Assembly (NCBI GenBank): GCA_033439685.1
Contig: JAUEDM010000007.1
Span: 124,001-188,000, forward strand
Reading direction: 5' to 3'
DNA: 64,000 bases
Source of the DNA: Apodospora peruviana
Taxonomy: Eukaryota; Ascomycota; Sordariomycetes; Sordariales; Lasiosphaeriaceae
Part shown: in pieces, positions 46,961-57,166 of the stretch
Layout of the letters: each line of letters opens with the position of its first letter
Position numbering within the stretch: position 1 is the first letter of the stretch
Notes under the pieces: model-generated
Databases searched by the model: none
Seen by the model: only the letters and a program-made list of their open reading frames with translations
What the model was told of the DNA's origin: nothing
Made by a program: the position numbers and the translations under genes

Positions 46961-47480
46961 CTCCTCCTCCTCCGACTACTGGGCGAAGCACCAAGCAGAG
47001 CTCCGCCCCAAAAGCAACAGCAACAGTATCTCCAGTCTTGCGCCAGAAACGGCCCAACGCCCATGCTTCCGTCCTCAAGGACCATGAAGGTCCGGTTCAT
47101 CAGCGCCGTCTGCGTACTAAACCCATACGGTCGCACGAATTCGGCGTGTCTCTGATGGGCAGGTTGTCCAGGTTTGAAATCGGCCGGGACGGGCTCGTGT
47201 CCGAACCAAACGCGTTGCCATCAAACCAAACACGGCCGGTGCAGGGAAGACGGGTGTTACGCCAGTCCAGTCGCCATCCAAGCACAAAGTTCCGCCAGAG
47301 GGATTCCTTCTTGGGATCGTCGTAGGGGAGACGTTTGTAAACGGCCTCGACGGAGCGGATAAAGCTCAGCTGGGCGGCGGTGGAATCTGTGTTGACAAGA
47401 TTTCCGCTGACGGGTTCGAGGTCCTTTTCCGTGACGGGCAACGGACCGATGAGATTGCTGATTTTTCTGATGGAGACGCC
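46818..47480 (-). pseudogene. HET-protein C-terminal relic
   Basis: Pieces in three frames reproduce a HET C-terminal half: SLWRNFVLGWRLDWRNTRLP, then EFVRPYGFSTQTALMNRTFM and EDGSMGVGPFLAQ, then TGDTVAVAFGAELCLVLRPV and YRLVGDAYVHGVMRGELIAE. The last block matches the end of the intact HET gene next door (YRLVGEAFVHHVMKGE). Two single-base frame breaks are needed (about 47120-47130 and 47040-47046). The N-terminal HET domain itself is absent. A (TCC)n microsatellite (about 46933-46972) encodes a poly-Gly/Arg insert within the relic. Confidence 0.75.
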
Positions 47481-47879
47481 ACGGACACCTCATCAGAGAT
47501 AGTCTGACCAGACTAGGCGTCAGGCATCACCAACTTTTTGTTTACATCTCACAACCAAGAACATTTCTATTAAGCTTAGTAGATACTGTTAAGCTGGTTC
47601 CCCACCCGCTTCCCTCATCTCACCTGCCTCCCTCGTCCCACCCACCTCCCTCATTTCACCAGTCTCTTACAGCCACTTGTCCGTAACGAAATCCCAGCGT
47701 TTGGCACCGTTACAGGGCGGAGATATAGCCGTGCTGGAGCCATCGATACGGTGCGGAAATGTGGCTGTGCTGAAGCCATTGATGAGAATCTCGAGACAGT
47801 TGGAAGTCTTATCCTGGTACCACGAGTTACCTTAGATTAGTATCAACTTGAGAGACAAAGTCTTAGATATGTCAGGTAC

Positions 47880-48150
47880 CTTAGTTACCTCTCCAGGTTG
47901 GTCGGGAGTCATATATCTCGACCGAAAGCGGTCACGTGTCGAATCAAGAACATTTGACCTCTCGATCCACTGCCACACGGTGGCTGCATTCACCTGTGTA
48001 GTCAGGATCTTCATAGCCACTGCCTTGCCAGTCTCATCATTATGGTCCATCATCCTCGCGCCAGCTGCCTTGCATTGGCTCCACAAGTCAGCCGCAGATT
48101 GTCGTGGCTTGTCTGTCGGCTACGCCATGCTATCAGGAATTGACACTCCT
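47880..48150 (-). repeat. Inverted-repeat arm A: relic of an unknown coding segment
   Basis: On the minus strand the frame reads LWSQCKAAGARMM, then GKAVAMKILTTQVNAATVWQ, then VLDSTRDRFRSRYMTPDQPG. The same peptide pattern and DNA recur in opposite orientation in arm B about 400 bases away. I do not recognise the protein. Confidence 0.7.
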
Positions 48151-48524
48151 CGTCGCGGGCTTGGCATGTCGCGGGTGTTTGTAGTGGCGGAAGGCAGTCA
48201 GTTGTGTTGTGTTTGTCACGGGGTGGTTGATAAGTGACTTTGTTGGCACAGGACAGCCTTACTGTGTGTAAATGACGGTACGATGGGACACGCTGACACA
48301 CGTCTAGATCAATGTTAATTTGGGGAACCAACCTTCATTTACTATCTTTAAGCGTCCGTCGGCATAGTGAAGGGTGTCTCTTTTACTCAACACCCCAGCC
48401 TAACGGAGCCAAGCAACCAGTAACCACCAACTCACAAAGCTGTCCTCAAACAATCACCACAACTTGCCGGCTTTGGCTACCACAGCAATCACACGCACAC
48501 GTAACACGCCTAGCCCTCGAGGAG

Positions 48525-48802
48525 TGTCGAGTCCTGACTCCTGACTCCTGATAGCATAGCGCCACCGACAGACAAGCTACAACCTATGGCTGAGTTATGG
48601 AAGTAATGCGAGGCCGCTGGCGCGACAAAGACGGTCCAGAATGATGGTAGTGGTAAGGCCGTGGCAGTTCTTATCAAGAGTCCGACTATATAATAAGTGA
48701 ATGCATCCAAAGTGTGGCATTGGATTAAGCAGTTAGGTGTTCCCGATTCGACTCGTAATCGCTTCCAGTCAAAGTACATGACCGGGAACCCCAACCAAGG
48801 AA
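48525..48802 (+). repeat. Inverted-repeat arm B: second relic copy with stop codons
   Basis: On the plus strand it reads ELWK-stop-CEAAGAT, then GKAVAVLIKS, two adjacent stops, then VNASKVWHWIKQLGVPDSTR and RFQSKYMTGNPN. The stops fall where arm A has CAA or CAG codons. DNA identity is strong at both ends, for example TCCTGATAGCAT and CCGACAGACAAGC. Confidence 0.7.
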
Positions 48803-48927
48803 AGCTAATGTCATGGCCTGGGCCCATGCTGCCTTGAGCAGGCGCCAGAACAGCTAACTTGAATTACCTGTATACATTCTCTCACTAGGTCCTAGTTAAG
48901 ATAAAGAAACTGTCATACCCGTGCCCA

Positions 48928-49040
48928 ATTGACCCACAACCAACTGAGCTAGGCTCCCATTCAAAAGGATGCCAGAATTCTAAGTTGTCAGGACTTAGAA
49001 TCGAGTGGGTTATGTACTGTACTGGTCAACTCGAGCCCGG
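48928..49040 (-). repeat. Dispersed SINE-like repeat, copy 2
   Basis: In the minus orientation it reads GGGAGCCTAGCTCAGTTGG, which resembles a tRNA 5' half with a polymerase III A-box. Before that come ATTCTAAGTCCTGACAACTT and a TACATAACCCAC block shared with copy 3. No clear B-box. Confidence 0.55.
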
Positions 49041-49245
49041 TGTGCCCATCGCTGTCGCTGCGCGACCTAGTCGGTTCGGGGCATAACAGAAACCACCTAG
49101 ATATCCTATTATATACCTTTATATTTATCTTACTGAGACGTAATTCTTGCTCTTGGTACTAAGGGTGATGGATTTACCATAATAGATTTAAATATCTACT
49201 ATGTTCGTCTGGGAGAATAAAAGAGTGAGTTGTGAGGGCATCGCA

Positions 49246-49360
49246 GAATGACCCACACCACTGAGCTAACCTTCCCATTACAAAAGGATGTCGAATTTCA
49301 AGTTGACAAGGCTTAGAATACTGTGGATTATATACTGCATAGCGCCACGCCATGACAATA
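49246..49360 (-). repeat. Dispersed SINE-like repeat, copy 3
   Basis: In the minus orientation it reads GGAAGGTTAGCTCAGTGG followed by GTGGGTCATTCTG. It shares AAGGATG, the TTAGAAT block and GTGGATTATATACTG with copy 2 when read on the plus strand. Confidence 0.55.
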
Positions 49361-49523
49361 TGTTAGATATTATAAGAGATATTTCATATTTCATATTCAG
49401 CATAGTTCTTAGTAATGTAGCTTACTAAACTCTTTGAACCACAGAATGATTGTAAACGAGTGTGCTATTATAAAATACTAGTTATACGTCTTGTCACCAT
49501 TTTATAAGCCGTTCAAAATGATC

Positions 49524-50237
49524 TTACCACCCCAAACTCTTCAAACTCTTCCAATTCTCAGCAATCTTGGCCGGTCCATACGTGATCTCATCCCCGCCCC
49601 TCACCCCAGGGGCAACTTTAACCCTAACATACTCATCCCCATAAAAGAAATACGCCTGGTTCTCATACCCCTTAGCGCCAGAAACAGACAACACCGCATC
49701 AACGGTCTTAAACCCGACCTTGGCAAGCGAAGTCCAGTTCTCCTTAATACTCGCCGGACCGTAGGTGATAGTATCACCCCTATGCACACCAGGATTCACC
49801 TTGACGCGAACATACTGATCCCCCTTGAAGACGTACGCCTGCCCCTCATATCCCCCGTTCATGATAGGCAGCACGGCGTCGACAGACTTGAAGCCAGCCT
49901 TGTCGAGACTGGCCCACCCGCTGACGATGCTGGTTGGCCCGTTAAGGATCTTCTCGTCAGGAGTTCCCGGGAAAAACTTGATTCGGACGTAGCTGGTGCC
50001 GCTGAAGACGTAGATCTGGTTCGCGTGGTCCTTGTCGCGGATGGCGAAGGCTGCGTCGATGGAGGAAAACCCTGCTTGGACGAGGGTCTTCCACTCCGCC
50101 GAGATGGCGGTGGGACCGTAGGTGATGGTGTCGTCGTTGGTGGAGGGGGTGTATTTGATGCGGGCGTAGCGCTCGGATTTGAAAAAGTAGGCCTCGTTGA
50201 TGGAGGGTTCTTCGAAGCAGGTCTTGCCGTTGACCAT
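49524..50237 (-). CDS. Four-bladed hemopexin-like repeat protein
   Basis: An intronless 237-residue protein made of four ~55-residue repeats, each with the pattern aYxFxgxxYvRxKxxPg....iTyGPxsIxxxWxsLxxaGFxxvDAvl. Examples are EAYFFKSERYARIKYTPS, QIYVFSGTSYVRIKFFPG, QAYVFKGDQYVRVKVNPG and QAYFFYGDEYVRVKVAPG. This is the hemopexin/PA2-albumin type beta-propeller, in which four blades close one ring, so the protein is a complete single propeller. No signal peptide is present, so it is probably cytosolic. Relatives bind small ligands such as haem, polyamines or sugars. The ligand here cannot be read. It stands alone between repeat-rich DNA and a long spacer. Confidence 0.9.
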   Translation of the reverse strand: MVNGKTCFEEPSINEAYFFKSERYARIKYTPSTNDDTITYGPTAISAEWKTLVQAGFSSIDAAFAIRDKDHANQIYVFSGTSYVRIKFFPGTPDEKILNGPTSIVSGWASLDKAGFKSVDAVLPIMNGGYEGQAYVFKGDQYVRVKVNPGVHRGDTITYGPASIKENWTSLAKVGFKTVDAVLSVSGAKGYENQAYFFYGDEYVRVKVAPGVRGGDEITYGPAKIAENWKSLKSLGW

Positions 50238-51337
50238 GATTGCGGAGGCTCAGTGGCGGGTTTGGACTGTCGGTTTTTGTTTCTGTATTCTTTATTTGGA
50301 GGAGACTGGGAGTTGGAGGATAAAGGCTGGAGGACTGAGGTTGGCTTCTCTCGCCATTCTTATAGCCGGAGGATTCATATCATCTGAAAAATGACGGTCG
50401 GGCTATCTGTATAGGGGTTGTTGTTGGGATACAGCTGAGACAGCCTCACCTTGCTGCGATCGATCGTGGTTTTTCTGGATCGTGTATCGGGAGATCGTTG
50501 CTGTACACGTCTCCAAGGTAGGCGTATGGTTAGCATCACGAAAGAGATTCGCCTTCAAAATAAACATGATAGGTCAGGAGGGTCTCAAATCAGAGTAATG
50601 CCGGCTGTTGTGTCAACCTCCTCGCGGATTTTGAGACAACTGTTCGGGAAAGAAGGCGGTGAGATCGGGTTACAAGCTCGCGCTCCACGGTACGGTACGG
50701 CCCGATTATTTGTGATGCAAAAGGGACATCTTACAAAGCCTCCGGAACGGTGGCAAGTACCAATAAAGCAGTAGTGACCTGAAAGAGTAAATAGATGCAG
50801 CTATCGTGAATCCCAGCGCCCAATATCACGGCCTCTTGGATTGGATTGCTACTTATTATGCCCGGAAATTCGGACTCCCCCACGGCATATATCATAACGG
50901 TCATATCGTCATAGGGTCAAAGCTACCTTACCTTCAACTGACCAGCTAGAAGTTCAACTAAAGGAAGGTAGCTTCAACTCGCCAGATACAGCTTCAGCTA
51001 ACCAGAGATAGCTTCAACTAACCAGATAGCAGACAAGAGACCTTTTGCGTGGGCGGGTCAGCGGCCTTCTACCATTTTCTCAGAAACTCGAAATACATTT
51101 CTGCAAAACTAAAAAATGATGGAATGGTATAAAAATCAATTCCAACATCCAGATTTCTTCTGTCTTCACTCTTCAATACCTTTCGTTGTGAGGACCTATT
51201 CTCCACATATGGATATTGCTCAAGATCATGGACTTGCTTGTGCATGATCCCACGAGTATCCAGTGCCTAAGGAGAACCAGTCGCATATTTCTCCGTCTAT
51301 TCTCTTCACGTGAGTTTCTGCAGAACCACAAAATCCC
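50238..51337. other. Intergenic with a short degenerate tandem repeat
   Basis: Promoter of the hemopexin-like gene. Includes a minisatellite at about 50925-51029. No coding signal. Confidence 0.5.
50925..51029. repeat. Degenerate ~20-24-bp minisatellite
   Basis: Five to six imperfect copies of AGCTTCAACTAACCAGATA-like units, for example CTTCAACTCGCCAGATACAG and GCTTCAACTAACCAGATAGC. Confidence 0.7.
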
Positions 51338-52783
51338 TTGCAAGGAACACATGCACTTTCCCTGGGCCCGCCCAGATCCCGGATCGAGACACCAAGAGAC
51401 AGAATCGTGGCCATTCGGACTCACAGAGTGCCCCCTGAGGCGAGTCGCCACGCAAAAGAAAGGGCAATTTCTCTGACACCAAACCTCCGGCAGCCGTTGC
51501 GTGCCCTTCTGGAGCAAGACGCCTCGCAACGGCTGTGTTTTGATTGTTGCGACCAGGCGACACGGTGGCTCTGGCACGACGACAAGAGAGAACGGCACAA
51601 GAAGCTGACAACAACGTTCAAGTTCTGCTCTCGCTGCGGAGTCAGATACCGACTCGCCTACTTTCCGCGCGCCCAGCGCTCCCTCGGCGTCGACACCATC
51701 GTCTGCATCGGCCACGAAGGAGCTGTGCGACTATGCGAACACAAAGCCGTCCGCTGGGAAACCGTGGTAAACGCTGCGTTCCGACTCCGTAGTAGTCACG
51801 GTGATGATGACTCGCAGCAGCAGCGACGACGTACAATGTTGCTGCTCGACAGATGCAACCACCCAAGCCACTTTCCGACACATCATCACCATAGCAATAG
51901 CAGCCCTGGTGGCAAGAAGATGAAAGCCAAGAAAAACTTGGAGCGGGTCCGCCCATCTGCTTACATGGTTGCCCAGCGAGGAAAGGAGGCGGGCATGTAC
52001 ACCGCCGTTCGGGTCGTCCTGCGCTGGGGAGCACATCTGCTCGTGCCGGATGATGATGATGACCGCGACAAAGGCGTCACCCCCGCCGAGATGACCAGTC
52101 TCCTGAAATAAGTCCGACGCGGAGCGGCCGAGTACATCGTTCCCCAGTCGGGTAGTCTGCCCGAGATGAGGTGCTTCGACCCGAACCACTGCGGCTGCCT
52201 GCGCTACGACGGCTTATTACCAGATTCCGCACTGGCATGCACCAAGTCGCCTCTTCACAAGTTGCCTTTCAGTTACGCACCAACAGAGACGCTCGTCTGA
52301 GCGAATTGCTACCCAGCAATGACAGCAATGACAGCAACAAAGGCACAACCAAGGCGGCTGCTGGCCATCATGCAGCGACCACCGTTCTGGGTGCCTCAAG
52401 CTCGGGACAAATAACATACGGCACGCGGGTAGACGTCAATCCTTGCGCAGATAAACTTCATAGGCGGCGTTGTGTGCAGATAAGCTACCGACGTGATATC
52501 TTGGTGGCGGAAGACGGCCAACAGTGCCGAACCGTGACGCGCTCGAAGGTCTGAGAGTATCGATCCCGGCTCGTATGACCGCGAATTATGGATGGAAGAA
52601 GAAGTCGACCCCGAGGTGGTGAGGTGGAAGGGCCGGGCAGCGTGCCGCCGGGACCCCGAGTGCCCCAACTATCATCGATATTTGGAGAGGCCGGTTGTGT
52701 GGGAGTGCTGGACGCGGGATCAGTTGGATTCTGCCCGTCGACAAGCGCAGCTTCTAGCAGATCAAACAGAGCAAAGGAGATAG
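51338..52783 (+). pseudogene. Cys-rich zinc-binding-type protein, decayed
   Basis: A coding-like frame gives LTPNLRQPLRALLEQD, then LCFDCCDQATRWLW and FKFCSRCGVRYRLAYFPR, two CxxC pairs of zinc-ribbon type seen in a common Sordariomycete family. It stops at a TAA (52109-52111), yet the same frame continues VRRGAAEYIVPQSGSLPEMR and CFDPNHCGCLRYDG to another stop at about 52300. The C-terminal part of the same protein appears in other frames (GTRVDVNPCADK; RRRCVQISYRRD; VSIDPGSYDRELWMEEEVDP; DPECPNYHRYLERPVVWECW). No introns of workable size repair these breaks. Function of the family is unknown to me. The true start lies at or after 51338. Confidence 0.65.
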
Positions 52784-53717
52784 GAAGAGGAGAAGAAAGG
52801 AGAGGCGGAAGGAGAGGAGGACGAGGACGAGGATGATGATCAGAAGGCAACCGCTTGGCACATTGACCGTCCCGGCGCGGAACTGAAAGAAAAGGAAGGC
52901 CTCTTGGGAGGAGCGCAGGAGGAGGGGGTACGGTACAGGCGGGGACTGAGTCGTCTGTGGTCCAAGACCCTGGGTCGGTTATTTCGCAACTAGGGTTGGT
53001 TGGTTGGCTTGTTTCTGCCTGGCGTTTGCAATAACAGCAGCCCGTAGTCCGGTCTAGTGTAGAGAAAAGAGGTAGAGATATTAGGGAAGATGTGAATTTG
53101 CGTCTGGTATGGCAAGGGTAATATCAAACTTAGGGGGCACGGATTGTATTGAAGTATTGTTAGAGCGTTAGAAAATGCCTTGAATTTCGAGGCAAATGCT
53201 GGTTTATTTCTACGAAAATGCTAAAAAGCCTTCCTGCCCATCTCTTATAAAGATTTCCAACTATCTTTCATAAAGATACAGCCCACCCCTTACAAGAAGA
53301 TGCAAAGCTCGTTCGCCCCCCCCCCCCCCCCCCATAAAGACATACTCATCCCACACCCCCTCGCACCCTGCATAACCATAATTACAACCTCGATCTTGAT
53401 AAATATACACGTTTCATCTCTTCGAGGATCTCCCACTTGGTAATTTCTTGCTTCTCAACCTTAACTTGCGGCAACTCCTCTTCCAGTTCTGCTGCGAGCT
53501 CCCGGGCAAATCTCTGCCAACTCTGCCTCAACCTCTGGTTCTTGCATTGTTAACTCCATATCCATCATTGACATAGTGCTAACCCATGATTCTTGATGGC
53601 GCGTCCCCAATACGAAGTTATTCCTGTTGTGGCGATCCTCTCGTGCGACCTTTGCCCGATCCCCTCCAATCACCCGTTCCCAACAGCCAGCCACCCACGG
53701 GGGCCCAGCAACAACCG
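52784..53717. other. Intergenic, with C homopolymer
   Basis: A run of 18 C at 53316-53333. Nothing coding is supported. Confidence 0.5.
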
Positions 53718-54610
53718 TTACCTACGAGGGCTCCACGGGTTGTACCACGTAGGTCTGAACAGACGCCGGATACCTCGGAGCAAATCCAAGTACTCCGCCT
53801 CCTCCCTCTTCTCCCGCCACTGCCGGGCCGCCTGGTGGTGGCGGGGGCGCAAGATAACAAGGTTCCGGCCATTGCGCCCCCCGCCGAATGGATCTTGGTA
53901 GGGCGCCGTCCTCCAGTCCTTGCCTACGAACTGTTCGTAAAGGCTTTGCGAGGCGTTTCCCACTTGTCTGATTCGCTCCCGAGTCTTCAAAAGGAGTCTT
54001 CCCTCTATCTTTTGGATGTGATCTTGTCTGAGCTTGTACCCGAGTTGTCCTAGCCTCGTAAGCCGTTCGAAACGAACGGCCGGAGATGTGACAGTGAACA
54101 TGCCGTGCTCTTCGTACACTATCAGGCACGAAGCTAGGCTAGGGTAGAACCGAGGCCCTAGATTATTCGCATCCTTCGGGTTAGGGCGTCGAACGGCTTT
54201 CATTTTCCTATTTAACCTGTAGAGAATTTCCTCTATCAGACGGATCTTCCCCTATAGACCCTCGTCCCTCTTTTTTTTCTAGAATCTCCTCGTTTGTCTT
54301 GCCGTGCTTTTGGCTGATATTTTGTAGATTGATGTTGATATCAATCCTTAGCCGAGTCAGGCTCTTTGCAACAAGTCGCAGGAAGATTGTCAACGGGCAA
54401 AGGCACGAACGCATGCTCGCCTTCAATCTCGACCAAGTTTCCTCCCAAACCCCGCCCCCACCCACTAGCTGCCCAGCGGCTGGCCTCCGACCGGACTGAC
54501 CACCGCGAAAATTTGACCACAGCCTTAACCCGGCCAAGGACATCATCCCAGCCCGCTTCCGCTCCCGCTTCCGCTCCCAGCCCTCCTTTGCCGCTCGGCA
54601 CCACGATAAT
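53718..54610 (-). pseudogene. Unrecognised minus-strand coding relic
   Basis: Two tracts in different frames look like parts of one protein. The upstream one has GWDDVLGRVKAVVKFSRWSV and NLVEIEGEHAFVPLPVD, ending in TAG (about 54341). The downstream one (54203-53718) has FYPSLASCLIVYEEHGMFTV, RFERLTRLGQLGYKLRQDHI and RIRQVGNASQSLYEQFVGKD. The sequence between them is full of stops. It is a decayed gene or one with unseen exons. No domain recognised. Confidence 0.3.
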
Positions 54611-54752
54611 GCAGACCAGGTGGTCTGTTTATATCCATGACTTAATAAACCCTGTATTCCAATGCCATCTACCTCAGGTACTTGACTGTAAAATGACCTT
54701 TTGGACGGCAACGTGTCAGTGTTGATACTAGTACGCATTTTTAAAAGATAAC

Positions 54753-55751
54753 TTACGGGCCCGTTTTGGTCAGAGATGGGGACGAGGCCTTAGAGATTGT
54801 AGGTGTGAGCGTGGGCGTGGGCATGGTTATGGTCGTGGTCGTGTTGGATTTGCGAGACTTGGCAGAGCTGGGCTTCGGCAGTGGTGTACCGGCTGGTCGC
54901 GGCCACGGCCTGCCCTTTGGAGGGCCGGCAATCATGACGCTGCGAAGCGTCGTAATCGGGACGGGGCCCGGTGGGACATCCAGAAGTGTGGTGGCCGGCG
55001 TTACCGAGTCCAAGAGGCCTTGGGTTGGTACCAGGAAGAGACCGGGACCGGGAAGAACATCATGAAAGGCCGAAGCAAGTGTTGGTAATGGGGCCAGGGG
55101 GAGTGGAGACGGGCGCCACGACCATGGTTGAGGTTGGCTCTTAGCCCTGTGGCGGGATGGCGGGCGCAGGTTGCTGGACCGGAATGGCGAGGGCGAGGAG
55201 TTGGGTGGCCAGGGCCGCGAGGGGGAGGAGGAGGATTGCACTCTGGTTGTCTGTCGTGTTCATCTTCGTCGGTTTGGCACATGAGCCTTCGTATTGCATG
55301 CGCCAATTCAGGTCTGCCCAAAGCGCCCCGTCCCAGAAGCCTCCCGGTTCGCTGGTTGGCTCATCGGTGAGGTATCCCATTCTAGCATGGTGACCGTATC
55401 CATGTGTTCGCCTCCTTTAAAGAGGTAAAGGCCGTAAAGCCCTCCGCGCCTTTGAATGTGGTCATGCGAGCCTTTGCCTCCGACCAATGGGTCTTGCGCT
55501 TGACCTGTTCGAGCAGGACTGGCAGCTTTCTCTTCATGAATTTCCAGTGTCCGTGGTGGGACTTGAATCTTGCCCGGTTTCGACGAAGCCAGGTATAGAT
55601 ACACGAGGTCTGGATCGATGTGGCTTGGCCACTCTCCGCCCTGGTTGTTGTTCTGCTGGGCCATCATCTCCAGCCAGTGGTCGCCTTTAGGATATAGACG
55701 AAGGTGAAGGTGAAGAAACGCATTTTCAAAGGGGAAAAGACGTGGTGGCAA
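54753..55751 (-). other. Unrecognised coding-like tract, minus strand
   Basis: Frame 55751-55308 reads HLHLRLYPKGDHWLEMMAQQ and DLVYLYLASSKPGKIQVPPR. A second frame (55380-55141) reads FWDGALWADLNWRMQYEGSC with a hydrophobic segment (ILLLPLAALATQLLALAIPV). A third (55241-54753) is Pro/Ser/Thr-rich. They could be exons or frameshifted pieces of one membrane-anchored protein. No clear splice set links them. Confidence 0.25.
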
Positions 55752-55952
55752 TTGAAAAAAACACGATTATGAAGAAACAAAAGGCCTTTGTTTTGTCATT
55801 TCGAAAAATCAGTGCTTGTCAAGCCTCCGCTGCCACAGAGCAGAAACCTAGACTCAGGACACGGGGGACTCCATGGTATTTAAACTCCCATCGCTTGTCT
55901 AAAGCACTCGCAATTTCCACTCTCTAGTGGCACTAAGACCCGGGAGATCAGC

Positions 55953-56447
55953 TCAGGGTAAACCGCGGGCACCACTAGCTTTTGTGTGTATCGGTTTGGG
56001 AGGCTGATCGATACGCATTTCATTGGGATTTTGTGGGATTAAAGCATCGTACAACTCCATAAGCTGCTGGTCTGTAAAGATAAAACAGTCAGTAAGATTT
56101 GAAGAAGGTACTTAAATGGTACTTACCCGTCATGTCGTCAAGTTCCTAGATGCGACTTGGAAACCCCGAAATTTTGTTCCCCGAACGAACATCTAGCAAA
56201 CATTCAAGCTCATTCTCGGGATCCAGGTGGTATTGGTCATAGTTCATCTTTGCCAGGTTGCGGTTGATGATGCTGAAAAGGCGTTAGATAGGTGTAAATG
56301 AGAGGGATATGGGAAAGGACATAACACTTATTGAACCTTTACTTTAATAGTATCGGCCTTGAGCGTGGCGATATTGTCCTTGAGCAGGACAATATCGTGC
56401 GTCAGGTTCCCAAGGAGGGACATAACTCGTGCATTGTGTTCTGCCAT
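55953..56447 (-). CDS. Possible small multi-exon gene, unrecognised
   Basis: A first exon from the ATG at 56447 encodes a short coiled-coil-like peptide (MSLLGNLTHDIVLLKDNIAT). Later tracts read INRNLAKMNYDQYHLDPENE and, if a ~47-base intron (GTTCGT...CTAG) is removed, LECLLDELDDMTD. Across a good 70-base intron (GTAAGT...TACAG) it continues QQLMELYDALIPQNPNEM and ends in TGA. The first junction could not be put in phase, so the model is incomplete or the gene is damaged. Confidence 0.35.
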
Positions 56448-57166
56448 GGTTCGAATGTCGGACCCTTTTAGGTGCCGAATCAGGGCGACAGTTCTTCGTG
56501 CTCACACCCGAATGTGGCCGCGTCCTCGGGTATCGCCATTCCTGCTTGCTTGCTCTTCAACAAAACCAGGTAGCTGTTCAAGATCAGAGCCAACCAGGTG
56601 GACAAGGACGATCTGGTCAACCAGACAGCGGAAGGTGGACAGAAGCGATGTCAACTTCCCTGGGTTTCTCTGATCGTGGTGCGTTCCCAGCTGTGTGGGT
56701 GGTGTGTAACAGTAGTTCCTGCCCGGTCAGAATACCGCTAATACATGTCGAAGTGGTCTGGGCGTTTTCGGTTTCTTTGAATGAGATTTGGATGGGTCAA
56801 TGGATTCTAGGAAGTCACGTAACCGAGAGGGTCCAGGCAAGTGCTGCCATACAGCTGTAGAAGGAGCGATGTTGACGGATGACAGGTCGCGAGGTCAGTT
56901 GCCACGCCAACTCAGGGGCTACAAAGCTGATTGGCTCCATGTCGGCTTTGTCATGCTCACTGCGGACAGTGCAAGTTGGACCCGTAGGTCTGGATTTCGT
57001 GAGGATCTCTGCGGGCTTAGTCATCTCCATAACGAAACACGGATGCTGAAGCACAGACCACCCGGCAGCAACAGCTCGAGCCGGGAAGCGAATTTCCATC
57101 GCGAATTGGGATTTTTGGCATCGACGTGAACCAGCCCGGATCGCCGCCGCCAGACACTCCACAGCG
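56448..57166. other. Intergenic, no gene recognised
   Basis: Upstream of the uL15m gene. Frames on both strands without recognisable pattern. Confidence 0.45.

Larger units (their letters stand above)
47481..49523. other. Repeat-rich 2-kb gap
   Basis: Holds a CCTCCCTC-rich stretch (about 47595-47665), both arms of a diverged inverted repeat and two copies of the SINE-like repeat. No intact gene found. Confidence 0.6.

Noticed and set aside
48930..48960. A true tRNA gene on the minus strand
   Set aside because: Only the 5' half and A-box resemble a tRNA. There is no T-arm/B-box or closing acceptor stem.
56100..56170. Nonsense TAG in the small minus-strand gene
   Set aside because: A 47-base intron ending in CTAG removes it and leaves a sensible peptide, so it is not counted as a lesion.
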